A stretch of DNA of 64,000 nucleotides from positions 372,001 to 436,000 of the forward strand of contig JAJDXE010000010.1 in the NCBI GenBank assembly GCA_022825265.1. Reading direction: 5' to 3'. The translations under genes and the position numbers were made by a program. Of the stretch, positions 50,722 through 59,495 are shown in pieces; the first letter of the stretch is position 1, and each line of letters opens with the position of its first letter. The notes beneath the pieces were generated by a model that was not told where the DNA came from, searched no databases, and worked only from the letters and a program-made list of their open reading frames with translations. This DNA is from Dehalococcoidia bacterium (GTDB lineage: Bacteria; Chloroflexota; Dehalococcoidia; Bin125).

Positions 50722-52082
50722 GAGGCGGCCAGGCTCTCGACGACGGTCTCGAGATGCATCGCATGCGACGCCTTGACCAAGAGGGTGTCGGCGGGTTCGA
50801 GCGAGTGGCGGAGGATGTCGGTGGCCTGATCGGCTTCGGCGACCCAACAGGCCTGGGCGTGGCCCGCTTCTCGGGCGGCATCGACGACGTCGCGGGATCG
50901 CTCGCCGACGGCGATGAGCCAATCGCAACGGTCGGCGGCGTAGGCACCGAGTCCTCGATGAGCGGACTGTTCTTCGGTTCCGAGTTCGAACATGTCGCCG
51001 AGGAGCGCGATGCGTCTCGGCTGGCAACTCGTGAGGAGATCCAACGCAGCCTGCATCGAGAGTGGGGCGGCGTTGTAGGAGTCGTCGATGATGGTGGCGC
51101 CGTTCCAGGCGGTGCGTCGGGCGAGGCGGGAGCCGGGGTTCAGGTGGGCCAGCGAGTCGGCGATTTCTCGTAGGTCGAGTCCAGCACGTAGTCCTACTGA
51201 TGATGCTGCCAATGCGGTCATCGCCTGGTGAGTGCCGACCAGAGGGATGTTGATTCGGATTAGGTCGTTAGCGCGCGCGTTGTGCAGGTTGAATGTGATT
51301 CCGTCGAATCCGTTGGCGACTACGTCCGAGGCCCGGATGTCGCAGCGGGGACCGAATCCGAAGGTGAAGACGTCGGCGCTAGTGCGGTCGGCCATGCGGC
51401 GTACGCGTGGGTCGTCGCCATTGAGGATTGCGAGGCCGCTGTCGGGCAGCGACTCGGGCAACAGGCCCTTGATTCTCTCGGTGTCTGCGATCGTGCCAAA
51501 GCGCTCGAGATGTGTTGGTCCGACGTTGGTGACGATGCCTACATCGGCCCTGGCCGAGGAGACGAGCAGCTCCATCTCTTCCTGCGAATAGGGTCCAATC
51601 TCGATGACCGCCCACTCATCAGTTGGATCGATGCCGAGTAGTGCGATCGGCAGGCCGATGTATCCGTTGAAGTTACGCGGAGATTGATGGGTCCGGAATT
51701 TGCTGGACAGGAGCTGGTAGGTCGCTTCGCGGACGGTCGTCTTGCCGACGCTGCCGGTGATCCCGACGATCTGCGCGGTCATCCGATTGCGCCAGCGGCA
51801 ACCTGCTTCCTGGAGGGCAACGAGCGGATCCTCGACGACGAACATTGATGATCCGCGCAGGCCTGACGCCTCGGAGACCAGGGCAGCGGATGCTCCGCGG
51901 CGTAGGGCGTCGTCGACGAACTGGTGGCCATCGAGGGTTTCTCCGCGCAGGGCGACGAACAATGAACCCGGTTGGGCCTCTCGTGAGTCGACGACGATTT
52001 CGGAGAATGGTTCAGCCGATTCGCCCGGCTGGTAGACCAGCAGATCGCCGAGTAGCTGAACGAAGTCGCGTGAGGAGATCAC
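50718..52082 (-). CDS. murF: UDP-N-acetylmuramoyl-tripeptide-D-alanyl-D-alanine ligase
   Basis: A 454-residue Mur ligase attaching D-Ala-D-Ala. The N-terminal domain has DSREAQPGSLFVALRGETLDGH, followed by GITGSVGKTTVREA, IEIGPYSQEEM and the C-terminal DDSYNAAPLSMQAAL motif that marks MurF. No murE is present in this cluster, so the third amino acid ligase must be elsewhere or outside the window. It overlaps ftsI and mraY by four bases each. Confidence 0.95.
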   Translation of the reverse strand: MISSRDFVQLLGDLLVYQPGESAEPFSEIVVDSREAQPGSLFVALRGETLDGHQFVDDALRRGASAALVSEASGLRGSSMFVVEDPLVALQEAGCRWRNRMTAQIVGITGSVGKTTVREATYQLLSSKFRTHQSPRNFNGYIGLPIALLGIDPTDEWAVIEIGPYSQEEMELLVSSARADVGIVTNVGPTHLERFGTIADTERIKGLLPESLPDSGLAILNGDDPRVRRMADRTSADVFTFGFGPRCDIRASDVVANGFDGITFNLHNARANDLIRINIPLVGTHQAMTALAASSVGLRAGLDLREIADSLAHLNPGSRLARRTAWNGATIIDDSYNAAPLSMQAALDLLTSCQPRRIALLGDMFELGTEEQSAHRGLGAYAADRCDWLIAVGERSRDVVDAAREAGHAQACWVAEADQATDILRHSLEPADTLLVKASHAMHLETVVESLAAS

Positions 52083-53983
52083 TCTTCTTCCTGCTCGTCT
52101 TCGTCCTGGATGTAGGTCACCGGCGAGGCGCTCTGATCTTCATCGTCAACTTCGGCCGCAAGGGCAGATTGCTCGTCGCGATCTGGCTGCTCCGTCTCGA
52201 GGCTGGGATTGGGCTTGGGCACGGTGTTCCATGCGTTGGTGTCGGCGATGTAGGCGGTCGGTGGGACGCCGAGGTAAGGCAACACTTGAGCCATTAGCTC
52301 TGAGAAGATGGGTGCGGCGACAATACCGCCGTAGATTTCGCCTTGAGGTCGGTCGATACGGACGAGGACGACCACTCGAGGATCGTCGGCGGGCGCGAAT
52401 CCCGCGAAGGAGGCGAGCGATTCGCCAACGAGATAGCTGCCGGACTCGACCACGTCGGAGGTCCCGGACTTACCGGCGACGGGCCAGCCATCCACCTGGG
52501 CCGGATGTCCTAAGACGCCGTCGACGACGGCCTGCATCATCCAGGTGATGGTGGCGGCGGTTTGTCGGCTGATGGCTCGTGGACCGATGCGTGGCTCGAA
52601 GCGCTCGACGCCATCATCGGTGATCACGGATGTGACGAGTCGCGGGCGGACGGGGACGCCGCCTCGTGCGATGGTGGCGTAGGCCTGGACCATCTGAAGC
52701 GGTGTGACGGCGATGCCCTGACCGAAGGAGTCGGTTGCGAGTTGGGTGGGGGACCAGCGGATATCGGTCGAATCGATGATCACTCCACCGATTTCTCCGG
52801 GTAGGCCGGAGTGGGTCGAGTGACCGAAGCCGAACTTGTCGAGGTACTCGTAGAACGCTCGGGCGCCGAGTTGCTGGGCGACCCAGACCGATCCCGTGTT
52901 GAGCGAGCGCTGGAGCACCTGGGTCATCGTCTGCTCGCCGTGATAGGAGAGGTCGAAGCTCTTGATGGTGCGGTCCCCGATCACGACGGCGCCGGTGTCG
53001 ATGAAGGTCGTGTCGGGGGCGACGATGCCTGCGTCGATCGCGGCAGCCATGGTGACGACCTTCATCGTTGAGCCGGGCTCGTAGATGTCGGAGGCGGCGC
53101 GGGATCGGAGGAGCGCCAGCGACTCGGGCTGGTCGAGGTCGATCGTCATTGGGTCGTAGGTCGGCAGGGAGGCCAGCGCGAGGATGTCGCCGTTGCGAGG
53201 GTCCATCATGATGATGTGTCCGCCCTGGGCGTTCCATTCCTGGACGGCGCGTGCCAGAGTGGCTTCGGCGAGCCACTGGAGGTTGCGATCGATGGTCAGG
53301 ACCACCGAGGCTCCCTGCTGGTAGGGCAACTCGGCTCGGGGACCGAATGGGATCGGCTGACCCAAGCCGTCGACTTCCTGGACCAGTAATCCGGCCTGAC
53401 CGGCGAGCACACCATCGAGTTGATACTCGAGGCCGGCGAGGCCCTGTTCGTCTCGGCCGACCAATCCAATGACGGGCGCGGCCATCGATCCTTCGATGTA
53501 GCGTCGCGACGATGTCTTGCGCACCTGGACGCCGTGCAGCGCTTCGGCGTGGATCTGGGCTCCGAGCGCGTTCGAGAGTCCGTAAGCGATCAGCGCGTCA
53601 TGTCCACCATCGGCGAAGGTTTGAGCGGCGAGCGAGAGGACGACGGACTCCGGCGCGCGGAGCAGTTCGGCCAAGCGCTGCGAGGCGTCGGTGGGCTGGA
53701 ATTGCGAGCGTGCCCAGAGCCGGGTGTCGACGTGGATTTCCCAGGCGTCGATCGAGGTGGCGAGGGGGAATCCGTTGCGGTCGAGGATGGCGCCGCGCGG
53801 TCCTTTGGTCTGAATGGTCCAGGTGCGGTCGGCGTTGTTCTCGTGGCGTTCGTGCTCGATCACCTGGATCATGACCAGGCGAACGACGACGACTACGGCT
53901 AGTCCGAGCAGTAGTGCGATGACCACGCGCATGCGCCAGGTGGAGACTGATTCAAATCCCCTGCCAGACGACGGACTGGCCAA
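52079..53983 (-). CDS. ftsI: septal penicillin-binding protein FtsI (class B PBP)
   Basis: A 634-residue class B PBP. One membrane helix at about 17-38, a PBP dimerisation domain (GPRGAILDRNG at 61-71), then the transpeptidase with Ser305-x-x-Lys308 (STMK), Ser360-Leu-Asn (SLN) and Lys505-Ser-Gly-Thr (KSGT). It cross-links septal peptidoglycan together with FtsW. The end is an acidic low-complexity tail (DEDEQEEE); no PASTA domain is seen. It begins 25 bp after ftsL. Confidence 0.95.
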   Translation of the reverse strand: MASPSSGRGFESVSTWRMRVVIALLLGLAVVVVVRLVMIQVIEHERHENNADRTWTIQTKGPRGAILDRNGFPLATSIDAWEIHVDTRLWARSQFQPTDASQRLAELLRAPESVVLSLAAQTFADGGHDALIAYGLSNALGAQIHAEALHGVQVRKTSSRRYIEGSMAAPVIGLVGRDEQGLAGLEYQLDGVLAGQAGLLVQEVDGLGQPIPFGPRAELPYQQGASVVLTIDRNLQWLAEATLARAVQEWNAQGGHIIMMDPRNGDILALASLPTYDPMTIDLDQPESLALLRSRAASDIYEPGSTMKVVTMAAAIDAGIVAPDTTFIDTGAVVIGDRTIKSFDLSYHGEQTMTQVLQRSLNTGSVWVAQQLGARAFYEYLDKFGFGHSTHSGLPGEIGGVIIDSTDIRWSPTQLATDSFGQGIAVTPLQMVQAYATIARGGVPVRPRLVTSVITDDGVERFEPRIGPRAISRQTAATITWMMQAVVDGVLGHPAQVDGWPVAGKSGTSDVVESGSYLVGESLASFAGFAPADDPRVVVLVRIDRPQGEIYGGIVAAPIFSELMAQVLPYLGVPPTAYIADTNAWNTVPKPNPSLETEQPDRDEQSALAAEVDDEDQSASPVTYIQDEDEQEEE

Positions 53984-54008
53984 TGTCTTGCCCTTTCGCG
54001 GCTGCCAT

Positions 54009-54578
54009 CTAGTCGAAGATCAGGACGTCGAAGAACGCGTTCCACACCGAGCGCCCGTTTGCACTCGTTGCATCGCCGCCTCCGGTGATCACTTGTTCGT
54101 TGGGTGGGAGAAGCCGCGCAGGCAGTGTTCTTGCGGGAGGCGACTGCTCGATTTCGAGGACTACGGTCGGGCGGGCGGGAACCATGTTGAGTCGCTCCTC
54201 GGCCTGATGCTTGATTCGGGCGAGGGAGCCAAGTTGTCCGACGTGCGCGGCGAGCGAGCGAATCTCCGAGTTCAACCTCTCGCGTTCGGCCTCGAGGGCT
54301 CGTAGCTCGGTGCCGCTCTCGGTCACGCTGGAGGTGCGGATGACCGGCAGCGTCGCGGCGATACAGAGACCGAACACAGCCAACCAGGCCCAGGCCGGCA
54401 TTCGTCCGGTGTAACGCGGGCGGCGCGGGAGGATGGGTCTCGGGAGTGCGTGGAAGGAGTCACTCGCTGCTGAGGTGGGCAAGGACGCATCGAGCGTCGT
54501 GCTGGGCTTCGCCGTTGTCATTGGAACGCCGATCGCCGGCGCGAGGTTCCCCAGATCTGACGAAATCGCCGTTGCCAT
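54009..54578 (-). CDS. ftsL: FtsL-like cell division protein
   Basis: A 189-residue bitopic protein: a disordered Ser/Thr/Pro-rich N-terminus, one membrane helix at about 61-80 (PAWAWLAVFGLCIAATLPVI) and a coiled coil at about 88-130 (ELRALEAERERLNSEIRSL). Size, topology and place between rsmH and ftsI identify it as FtsL; sequence similarity in this family is always weak. ATG 54578 is used; the Met at residue 20 is possible. It binds FtsB and FtsQ to regulate FtsW/FtsI. Confidence 0.75.
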   Translation of the reverse strand: MATAISSDLGNLAPAIGVPMTTAKPSTTLDASLPTSAASDSFHALPRPILPRRPRYTGRMPAWAWLAVFGLCIAATLPVIRTSSVTESGTELRALEAERERLNSEIRSLAAHVGQLGSLARIKHQAEERLNMVPARPTVVLEIEQSPPARTLPARLLPPNEQVITGGGDATSANGRSVWNAFFDVLIFD

Positions 54579-54924
54579 TGCCCAGCGCGATCGAACTCGT
54601 TACGGAAAGTAGATGCGACAGGGCACCGGAGGCGTGAATCGGACGTAAAGTTGGACACAGAAGCCCGCGATTTGGGCTTCAGCGCTCGGCAATCGTTGAG
54701 CGGATCGTGCGCGCAGACGGGGGGACGAGGTCCACGAACGCCATGGCTCAGGGCCACGCGCAACCGTGTTCCAGTGGTTTGGCGGCGGGGCTTCTCCTTC
54801 ACTGTAGTGGCTGTTAGGTAGTCCCCTGCACACGATCCGCTCAACGATTGCCGAGCGTGTTCCATTCGCTCGCGACGCTCCTGTTCCCTGTTGATTCGCT
54901 GATTCTGAGGTTGCTGGTGAGGCA
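54579..54924 (-). other. rsmH-ftsL intergenic region, 346 bp, no gene supported
   Basis: The only long gap in the dcw cluster, where other junctions mostly overlap. It holds a perfect 27-bp inverted repeat (separate entry) and a smaller hairpin, GAAGCCC-GCGATTT-GGGCTTC (54660-54680), directly beside the left arm. A minus-strand reading frame runs through the gap but has low-complexity Arg-rich content and no recognisable domain. Confidence 0.6.
54683..54857. repeat. perfect 27-bp inverted repeat with 121-bp spacer
   Basis: The left arm (54683-54709) begins CGCTCGGCAATCG and ends GGATCGTG; the right arm (54831-54857) is its exact reverse complement over 27 bases. Pairing stops sharply on both sides, and I see no target-site duplication. 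The layout fits a long RNA stem, an invertible segment, or a small miniature element. Confidence 0.9.
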
Positions 54925-55824
54925 TCAGATGGCCTCCGCAGCGCGTAGCCGTGCGCTTCGCGCACGTGGGTTTTGTTCGATCTCAGCAGCTGAGGGTCGC
55001 AGTACGCGACGAGTCAGCGTGCGAAAGGTTGGTTCAGATCCCGACGATTGGTCTCGCAGGAATTGCTTGACGATCCGGTCCTCGAGGGAGTGGAAGGCGA
55101 TCACGACCAGCCGGCCGCCGATTCGCATGATGCCGCGCACCTGCGCGAGGAACGACGCGAGGCGTTCGAGCTCGCGGTTGACTTCCAAGCGAATGGCCTG
55201 GAACACGCGAGTCGCCGGGTGCATGCGGGAACCTGGCCGTATGCCGACGGCGTCGACCACAGCCTGGGCAAGTTCAGTCGTCGTCTCAATCGGTCGCTGG
55301 CCGACGATGGTTCGTGCGATCCGGCGGGAGCGACGTTCCTCGCCGTAGTCGTAGATCAGGTTGGCCAGCTCATCGGTCGGCCATTCGTTGATGATCTGGT
55401 GGGCCGTGACGGTCTGCGACCGGTCGGGCTGTCCGAGTTGCATGTCCAGCGGACCCTCGGACTGGAAAGAGAACCCTCGCTCGGGAGTATCCAATTGCAA
55501 GGAGGAGACACCGAGGTCGCAGAGCACGCCGTCGAGCGGGGTTATCTGTGCTTCTACGGCGGCTTGCGCTGTCGCATCAAGCCATGATCGACGGAGTTCG
55601 GCACGGTCGCCGATGGACTCCAAGCGTCGCGATGCCGTCGCCAAGGCGTCCGGATCAGCGTCGGTGCCGAGCAGGCGGCCGTCCGGTTTGGAAGCGTTGA
55701 GGATGGCTTGCGCGTGGCCGCCGAGTCCGACCGTGGCGTCGAGGTAGCGGCCGCCCGGCCTGACGTCGAGCATGGTCAAGGCTTCGTTCAGCATGACCGG
55801 GATGTGTTGCGACGAGGGAGTCAT
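54925..55824 (-). CDS. rsmH: 16S rRNA (cytosine(1402)-N(4))-methyltransferase
   Basis: A 299-residue RsmH (MraW). HIPVMLNEAL at the N-terminus, the SAM site LDATVGLGGHAQAIL, DGVLCDLGVSSLQLDTPERGFSF and LDMQLG, then VNRELERL and VIAFHSLEDRIVKQFL, follow the family. It methylates C1402 in the decoding centre of 16S rRNA. ATG 55824 overlaps the mraZ stop by four bases. It is followed by the 346-bp gap with the inverted repeat. Confidence 0.96.
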   Translation of the reverse strand: MTPSSQHIPVMLNEALTMLDVRPGGRYLDATVGLGGHAQAILNASKPDGRLLGTDADPDALATASRRLESIGDRAELRRSWLDATAQAAVEAQITPLDGVLCDLGVSSLQLDTPERGFSFQSEGPLDMQLGQPDRSQTVTAHQIINEWPTDELANLIYDYGEERRSRRIARTIVGQRPIETTTELAQAVVDAVGIRPGSRMHPATRVFQAIRLEVNRELERLASFLAQVRGIMRIGGRLVVIAFHSLEDRIVKQFLRDQSSGSEPTFRTLTRRVLRPSAAEIEQNPRARSARLRAAEAI

Positions 55825-56291
55825 GAGAGATCCTCGTTGCGGTTCGATTCTTCGATGGCGTCGGCCAAGTCTTGGAGCAGTTCGGCGTAGGCGATGTCCA
55901 GTTCCGCCTGTTCCGACTGCCAGGCGTCGGTGTTCCAAATCTCGAGATAGTCGCCCATCCCGATGATCGTGGTGGCGCCGTCGAGACCTCGTTCCTCGCG
56001 CAACTGCGATGGAATCAGGATTCTTCCTTGCCGGTCCGTCTCGATGCGGCGCACTCGACCAAAGAAGTTGCGGGCCAGTCGTCGGGCCGATGGGCGGCGC
56101 TTGTCGGCGACCGTGCGGATTTCTTTCTCGGCGGCGTAGCCCTCGGGGGTGTAGAGCTCGATCTGGCCGTCCGGCCCCGGGAGCAGATATCCACCTTGCT
56201 CGAACAGTCCGCGATATGCGGACGGGATCGCCAGACGACCGCGGTCGTCCAAGCGGTGTTCGTATTCCCCGGTGAAGTCGACGGTCGCCAC
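55821..56291 (-). CDS. mraZ: transcriptional regulator MraZ
   Basis: A 156-residue protein with two SpoVT-AbrB-like halves: DDRGRLAIPSAYRGLF near residue 15 and TDRQGRILIPSQLREE near 85. MraZ forms a ring and represses its own operon. The start is GTG 56291 (MATVDFTGEYEH). Two TGGG boxes ten bases apart lie 46 bp upstream and are the likely self-binding site. It is the first gene of the dcw operon. Confidence 0.95.
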   Translation of the reverse strand: MATVDFTGEYEHRLDDRGRLAIPSAYRGLFEQGGYLLPGPDGQIELYTPEGYAAEKEIRTVADKRRPSARRLARNFFGRVRRIETDRQGRILIPSQLREERGLDGATTIIGMGDYLEIWNTDAWQSEQAELDIAYAELLQDLADAIEESNRNEDLS

Positions 56292-56336
56292 GTGAGAAGC
56301 CTCTGTTCCTTTCCGAGTTCACGTTATGCCGCATCT

Positions 56337-56350
56337 CCCACTTCGACCCA
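56337..56350 (-). promoter_or_regulatory. putative MraZ operator (two TGGG boxes, 10-bp period)
   Basis: On the minus strand TGGG-TCGAAG-TGGG places two TGGG boxes one helical turn apart, as in characterised MraZ sites, which carry TGGG boxes at the same 10-bp period. An ACCCA-CTGAA-TGGGT inverted repeat overlaps the upstream box. A CATAAC sequence nearer the gene could be the -10 element. Confidence 0.55.
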
Positions 56351-56459
56351 TTCAGTGGGTACAAGGGCACTCTAGTGACGTAATGAGAGGGATTGCAAGA
56401 CGATAATCAGGGAAATTTCGCCCAGATCCAGGAATCTCTTGAAATCTGCCCACTCGATC

Positions 56460-56508
56460 TGTGGAAAGTCGTCGATGGAGGCGCAGACCTCGTGGATAAT
56501 GTGGAAAA
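56460..56508 (+). promoter_or_regulatory. cluster of three DnaA-box-like 9-mers
   Basis: TGTGGAAAG (56460-56468), CGTGGATAA (56491-56499) and TGTGGAAAA (56500-56508) resemble the DnaA box TGTGGATAA with one or two mismatches each; the last two abut. They lie in the 259-bp gap between the divergent mraZ and MogA-like genes. Confidence 0.35.
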
Positions 56509-56550
56509 CTTGGCAAGGCAAACCTAGAACGACCAGATAGAACACCGCAC

Positions 56551-57036
56551 ATGTCCAATATTCCGACGGCCGCCGTGTTGACGCTCTCCGATCAGGGCGC
56601 GAAGGGTTTGCGCGAGGACACCTCGGGACCCGCGATTCGCGAGCGGCTGGCGGAACTGGGGATCACGGTCGCCGAGCACTCGATTCAGTCGGACGATCCA
56701 GATGCGATCGTGGCTCGGCTTGAGGAATGGGTGGCATCGGGGCTCGACCTGGTCGTCACAACCGGCGGTACTGGCTTTGGTCCGCGGGACAATACGCCGG
56801 AAGCGACTCGAAAGGTGATCGAACGAGACGCGCCCGGGCTGTCTGAGTTGATGCGGGCAGAGGGGCTTCGCAAGACGCCGATGGCGGCGCTGTCGCGGGG
56901 GATTTGCGGGATCGCGGGACGGACGCTGATTGTCAACCTGCCGGGATCAGAGCGGGCAGTGCGTGAGAATCTGGAGGCGCTTGCTCCTGTCCTGCCGCAC
57001 GCGTTGCAATTGATTGCGGGCGACACTGAGCACTAG
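56551..57036 (+). CDS. MogA/MoaB family molybdopterin adenylyltransferase-like protein
   Basis: A 161-residue MogA/MoaB-fold protein. VLTLSDQGAKGLREDTSGPAI, TTGGTGFGPRDNTPEAT and NLPGSERAVRENLEAL are the MPT-binding motifs of this family, which adenylates molybdopterin during molybdenum cofactor synthesis. No other moa/moe gene is nearby, so the assignment between MogA and MoaB is open. It diverges from mraZ. Confidence 0.9.
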   Translation: MSNIPTAAVLTLSDQGAKGLREDTSGPAIRERLAELGITVAEHSIQSDDPDAIVARLEEWVASGLDLVVTTGGTGFGPRDNTPEATRKVIERDAPGLSELMRAEGLRKTPMAALSRGICGIAGRTLIVNLPGSERAVRENLEALAPVLPHALQLIAGDTEH

Positions 57037-57063
57037 TCGCTAAGACTGCGCGTTCGTCGCGCC

Positions 57064-57069
57064 TACACT
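57064..57069 (+). promoter_or_regulatory. -10 element for the radical SAM-yggS-proC operon, leaderless
   Basis: TACACT followed by seven bases and the ATG at 57077; no Shine-Dalgarno sequence is seen. Confidence 0.5.
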
Positions 57070-57076
57070 GAAGCTG

Positions 57077-58822
57077 ATGGCTCAACGTACGCTCGCCCGA
57101 AACATCGCGACGGCGCGACAACGGCTCGCCGCCGAACACGGCACCGCGGTCAAAGACTGGGGCGGACGCCTTCCCATTGCGTTGGTTTACCCGAACAGCT
57201 ACTACCTGGGTATGTCCAACCTGGGGCTGCAGACGATTTACGGGTTGCTCAATCAGCGAGCCGACATCGTCTGCGAGCGCGCTTTCTACGATCCTCCACA
57301 CAAATCGGAGCGAGGAGATGATCTGTCCCTAGGTCCGGTGACGGTGGAATCGCAGCGGCCGCTGGCCGACTTTCCGGTGGTCGCTTACACGCTGACTTAT
57401 GAGATTGACTACTACCACGTCGTCCGATCGCTGCAGGCAGCGCAGATTGAGCCTCTGAGCATCAATCGCGACGACGGCGACCCGCTGATCATTGCAGGCG
57501 GCGCGGCGGTGATCACTAATCCTCTGCCGCTGGCCGATTGCTTCGATGCGTTTGTGATCGGCGAAGCGGAGCCGATTCTTGAAGAACTGGTCGACACACT
57601 GAGCGAGTACGCCTACAGCCCTCGCGCCGACCAACTGGATGCGTTGGCGAAGATTCCCGGCATGTTTGTTCCTGCAGTTGGGGCCGGATCTGGTGTCGAG
57701 CGGCAATGGGTTCGCGACATTTCGACGACCGAGGCGATGTCGCTGGTGTTGACCGACGAAACCGAATTCAACCAAATGACTTTGATCGAAGCGGCGCGCG
57801 GTTGCGGTCGCGGTTGTCGCTTCTGCATTGCCGGATATGTGTTTCGCCCGCCACGCTATCGACCGTTGGAATCGCTGCTTAACCAGGTCCAAACAGGGCT
57901 GAAACGGAGCGATCGGGTTGGGCTGCTTGGCGCCGCAGTTGCCGATCATCCGCAGCTGGCTGAGCTGGCGGTAGAGGCAGATCGATTGGGCGGCCGAGTC
58001 TCTGTGTCTTCGCTGCGGGTCGACAACCTTGCGCCGGAGCTGCTTGATGTGCTGTCTCGGGGTGGAACTCGGACAGTGACGTTGGCGCCAGAGGCCGGCT
58101 CTGAACGAATGCGGCAGCGGATCAATAAGGCGGTGTCGGAAGACCAGATCATCGAGGCCGCAGACAAGGTCGGCGCGGCGGCGATGAATCGGCTGAAGTT
58201 ATATTTCATGATCGGCCTGCCGGACGAAGCGGACGAAGACGTTGAGGCGATGGCGAAGCTGGGACTCGCGGTCAAGGAACGGCTGGATGCACACGGTCAC
58301 GGGACCGAGCTCGTGATGTCTGTGGGGCCTCTAGTGCCCAAACCGGCGACTGCGTACCAGGAACTGGTGCAATCGGACGCCGGGCTGGTAAAGCATCGAC
58401 AGCGCATCCTGCAGGAAGCCTTCCGCAAGACCGGCATTCGCCTGCGCGGAGACAGTCCGACGTGGGCGCGAATCGACGACATCTGCTCGCGCTCGGACCA
58501 GCGGTTGGCGCACGCCATTCTCGAGATGGAGGCGCCCTCAGCCCGGGAGTGGATGCGGGCTGCCGAGCAGTGGAACCTCAACGGGGCCCTGCCATGGGGC
58601 AGCGGACCGGGTCCCTGGTCGGCGGTTGAGACCGGGATCACGGCGAGATTCTTCGAACGCGAGCTGTCCAAGCACCTACGCGAGAAGGCAACCATCGCCT
58701 GTCCTCCGCCGGAGATTGGCTGCAATATGTGCGGCGTCTGCGGCGGGAATGAGATTCCCTCTTACTCGCCGACGATCGTTCCGCTGGAAGCAGTTGGACG
58801 AGAAGCCGTCGTTGGGGTCTGA
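57077..58822 (+). CDS. B12-binding-type radical SAM protein (TIGR03960-like)
   Basis: A 581-residue radical SAM enzyme. The N-terminal half resembles the B12-binding-like domain of this family (IALVYPNSYYLGMSNLGLQTIY and AGGAAVITNPLPLADCFDAFVIGEAEP). The [4Fe-4S] motif CxxxCxxC is Cys243, Cys247 and Cys250 (RGCGRGCRFC), and a Cys-rich end (IGCNMCGVCGG) may bind a second cluster. No role is proven for the family; in other bacteria it is often near ribosomal or RNase genes. Here it precedes yggS by one base. Confidence 0.85.
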   Translation: MAQRTLARNIATARQRLAAEHGTAVKDWGGRLPIALVYPNSYYLGMSNLGLQTIYGLLNQRADIVCERAFYDPPHKSERGDDLSLGPVTVESQRPLADFPVVAYTLTYEIDYYHVVRSLQAAQIEPLSINRDDGDPLIIAGGAAVITNPLPLADCFDAFVIGEAEPILEELVDTLSEYAYSPRADQLDALAKIPGMFVPAVGAGSGVERQWVRDISTTEAMSLVLTDETEFNQMTLIEAARGCGRGCRFCIAGYVFRPPRYRPLESLLNQVQTGLKRSDRVGLLGAAVADHPQLAELAVEADRLGGRVSVSSLRVDNLAPELLDVLSRGGTRTVTLAPEAGSERMRQRINKAVSEDQIIEAADKVGAAAMNRLKLYFMIGLPDEADEDVEAMAKLGLAVKERLDAHGHGTELVMSVGPLVPKPATAYQELVQSDAGLVKHRQRILQEAFRKTGIRLRGDSPTWARIDDICSRSDQRLAHAILEMEAPSAREWMRAAEQWNLNGALPWGSGPGPWSAVETGITARFFERELSKHLREKATIACPPPEIGCNMCGVCGGNEIPSYSPTIVPLEAVGREAVVGV

Positions 58823-58823
58823 G

Positions 58824-59495
58824 GTGTCGATCGCCGACAACCTGCGCCGAGTCAACGAACAGATTGCCAGTGCCTGCGAGCGTGCCGGGCGCGATGCTTC
58901 GGATGTCACGCTGATCGCCGTTTCCAAGACTTTTCCCGTTGACGCGATTGCCGAAGCGTGGACCGCGGGGCAACGACACTTCGGCGAGAACCGGGTGCAG
59001 GAAGGTCTGGCGAAGCTCGATCAGTTGCCAGGGCTGGGCGTCGAGGCCGATGTCCATTTGATCGGCCACTTGCAGCGCAACAAGGCTCGGCACGCCGGGA
59101 GATTTGCGTCTGTGCAGTCGGTGGACAGCGCGCGTCTGGCCGAGGCGATTTCGCGACGGCTCGACAGGGAGTTGCCGATTTTGCTCGAAGTCAATGTCGG
59201 TGAGGAAGCGAGTAAGGGGGGCTTCAAGGTTGAGGAAGTGGCAGGCGCGTTCGAGCAGATCAAGTGCCTGACGAACCTACGAGTTGACGGTCTGATGACA
59301 GTTGCGCCCGAGGTTGACGACCCTGAGGATGCCCGTCCCGTGTTTCGCAAGCTGCGCGAACTCGCTGAGCAACTCGAGCTGGCCGAGCTCAGTATGGGCA
59401 TGACCAACGACTACGCTGTAGCCATCGAGGAAGGCTCCACGATGGTCAGGATTGGACGCGCCATCTTCGGCAATCGGCTGGAGGTTGGAGGATGA
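58824..59495 (+). CDS. yggS: YggS family PLP homeostasis protein
   Basis: A 223-residue PLP-binding TIM-barrel protein (PLPBP/YggS). AVSKTFP contains the PLP lysine; HFGENRVQE, HLIGHLQRNK, VNVGEEASKGGF, GLMTVAP and LSMGMTNDYAVAIEEGSTMVRIGRAIFG complete the family. It buffers PLP and affects amino-acid metabolism rather than catalysing a known reaction. The start is GTG 58824, one base after the upstream stop; it overlaps proC by four bases. Confidence 0.95.
   Translation: MSIADNLRRVNEQIASACERAGRDASDVTLIAVSKTFPVDAIAEAWTAGQRHFGENRVQEGLAKLDQLPGLGVEADVHLIGHLQRNKARHAGRFASVQSVDSARLAEAISRRLDRELPILLEVNVGEEASKGGFKVEEVAGAFEQIKCLTNLRVDGLMTVAPEVDDPEDARPVFRKLRELAEQLELAELSMGMTNDYAVAIEEGSTMVRIGRAIFGNRLEVGG

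Noticed and set aside
54518..54925. Minus-strand reading frame in the rsmH-ftsL gap
   Set aside because: The translation is Arg-rich with no domain, and the inverted repeat runs through it; it looks like an open frame of GC-rich DNA.
56460..56508. Replication origin
   Set aside because: Three imperfect boxes without dnaA, dnaN or an AT-rich unwinding region nearby are not enough.
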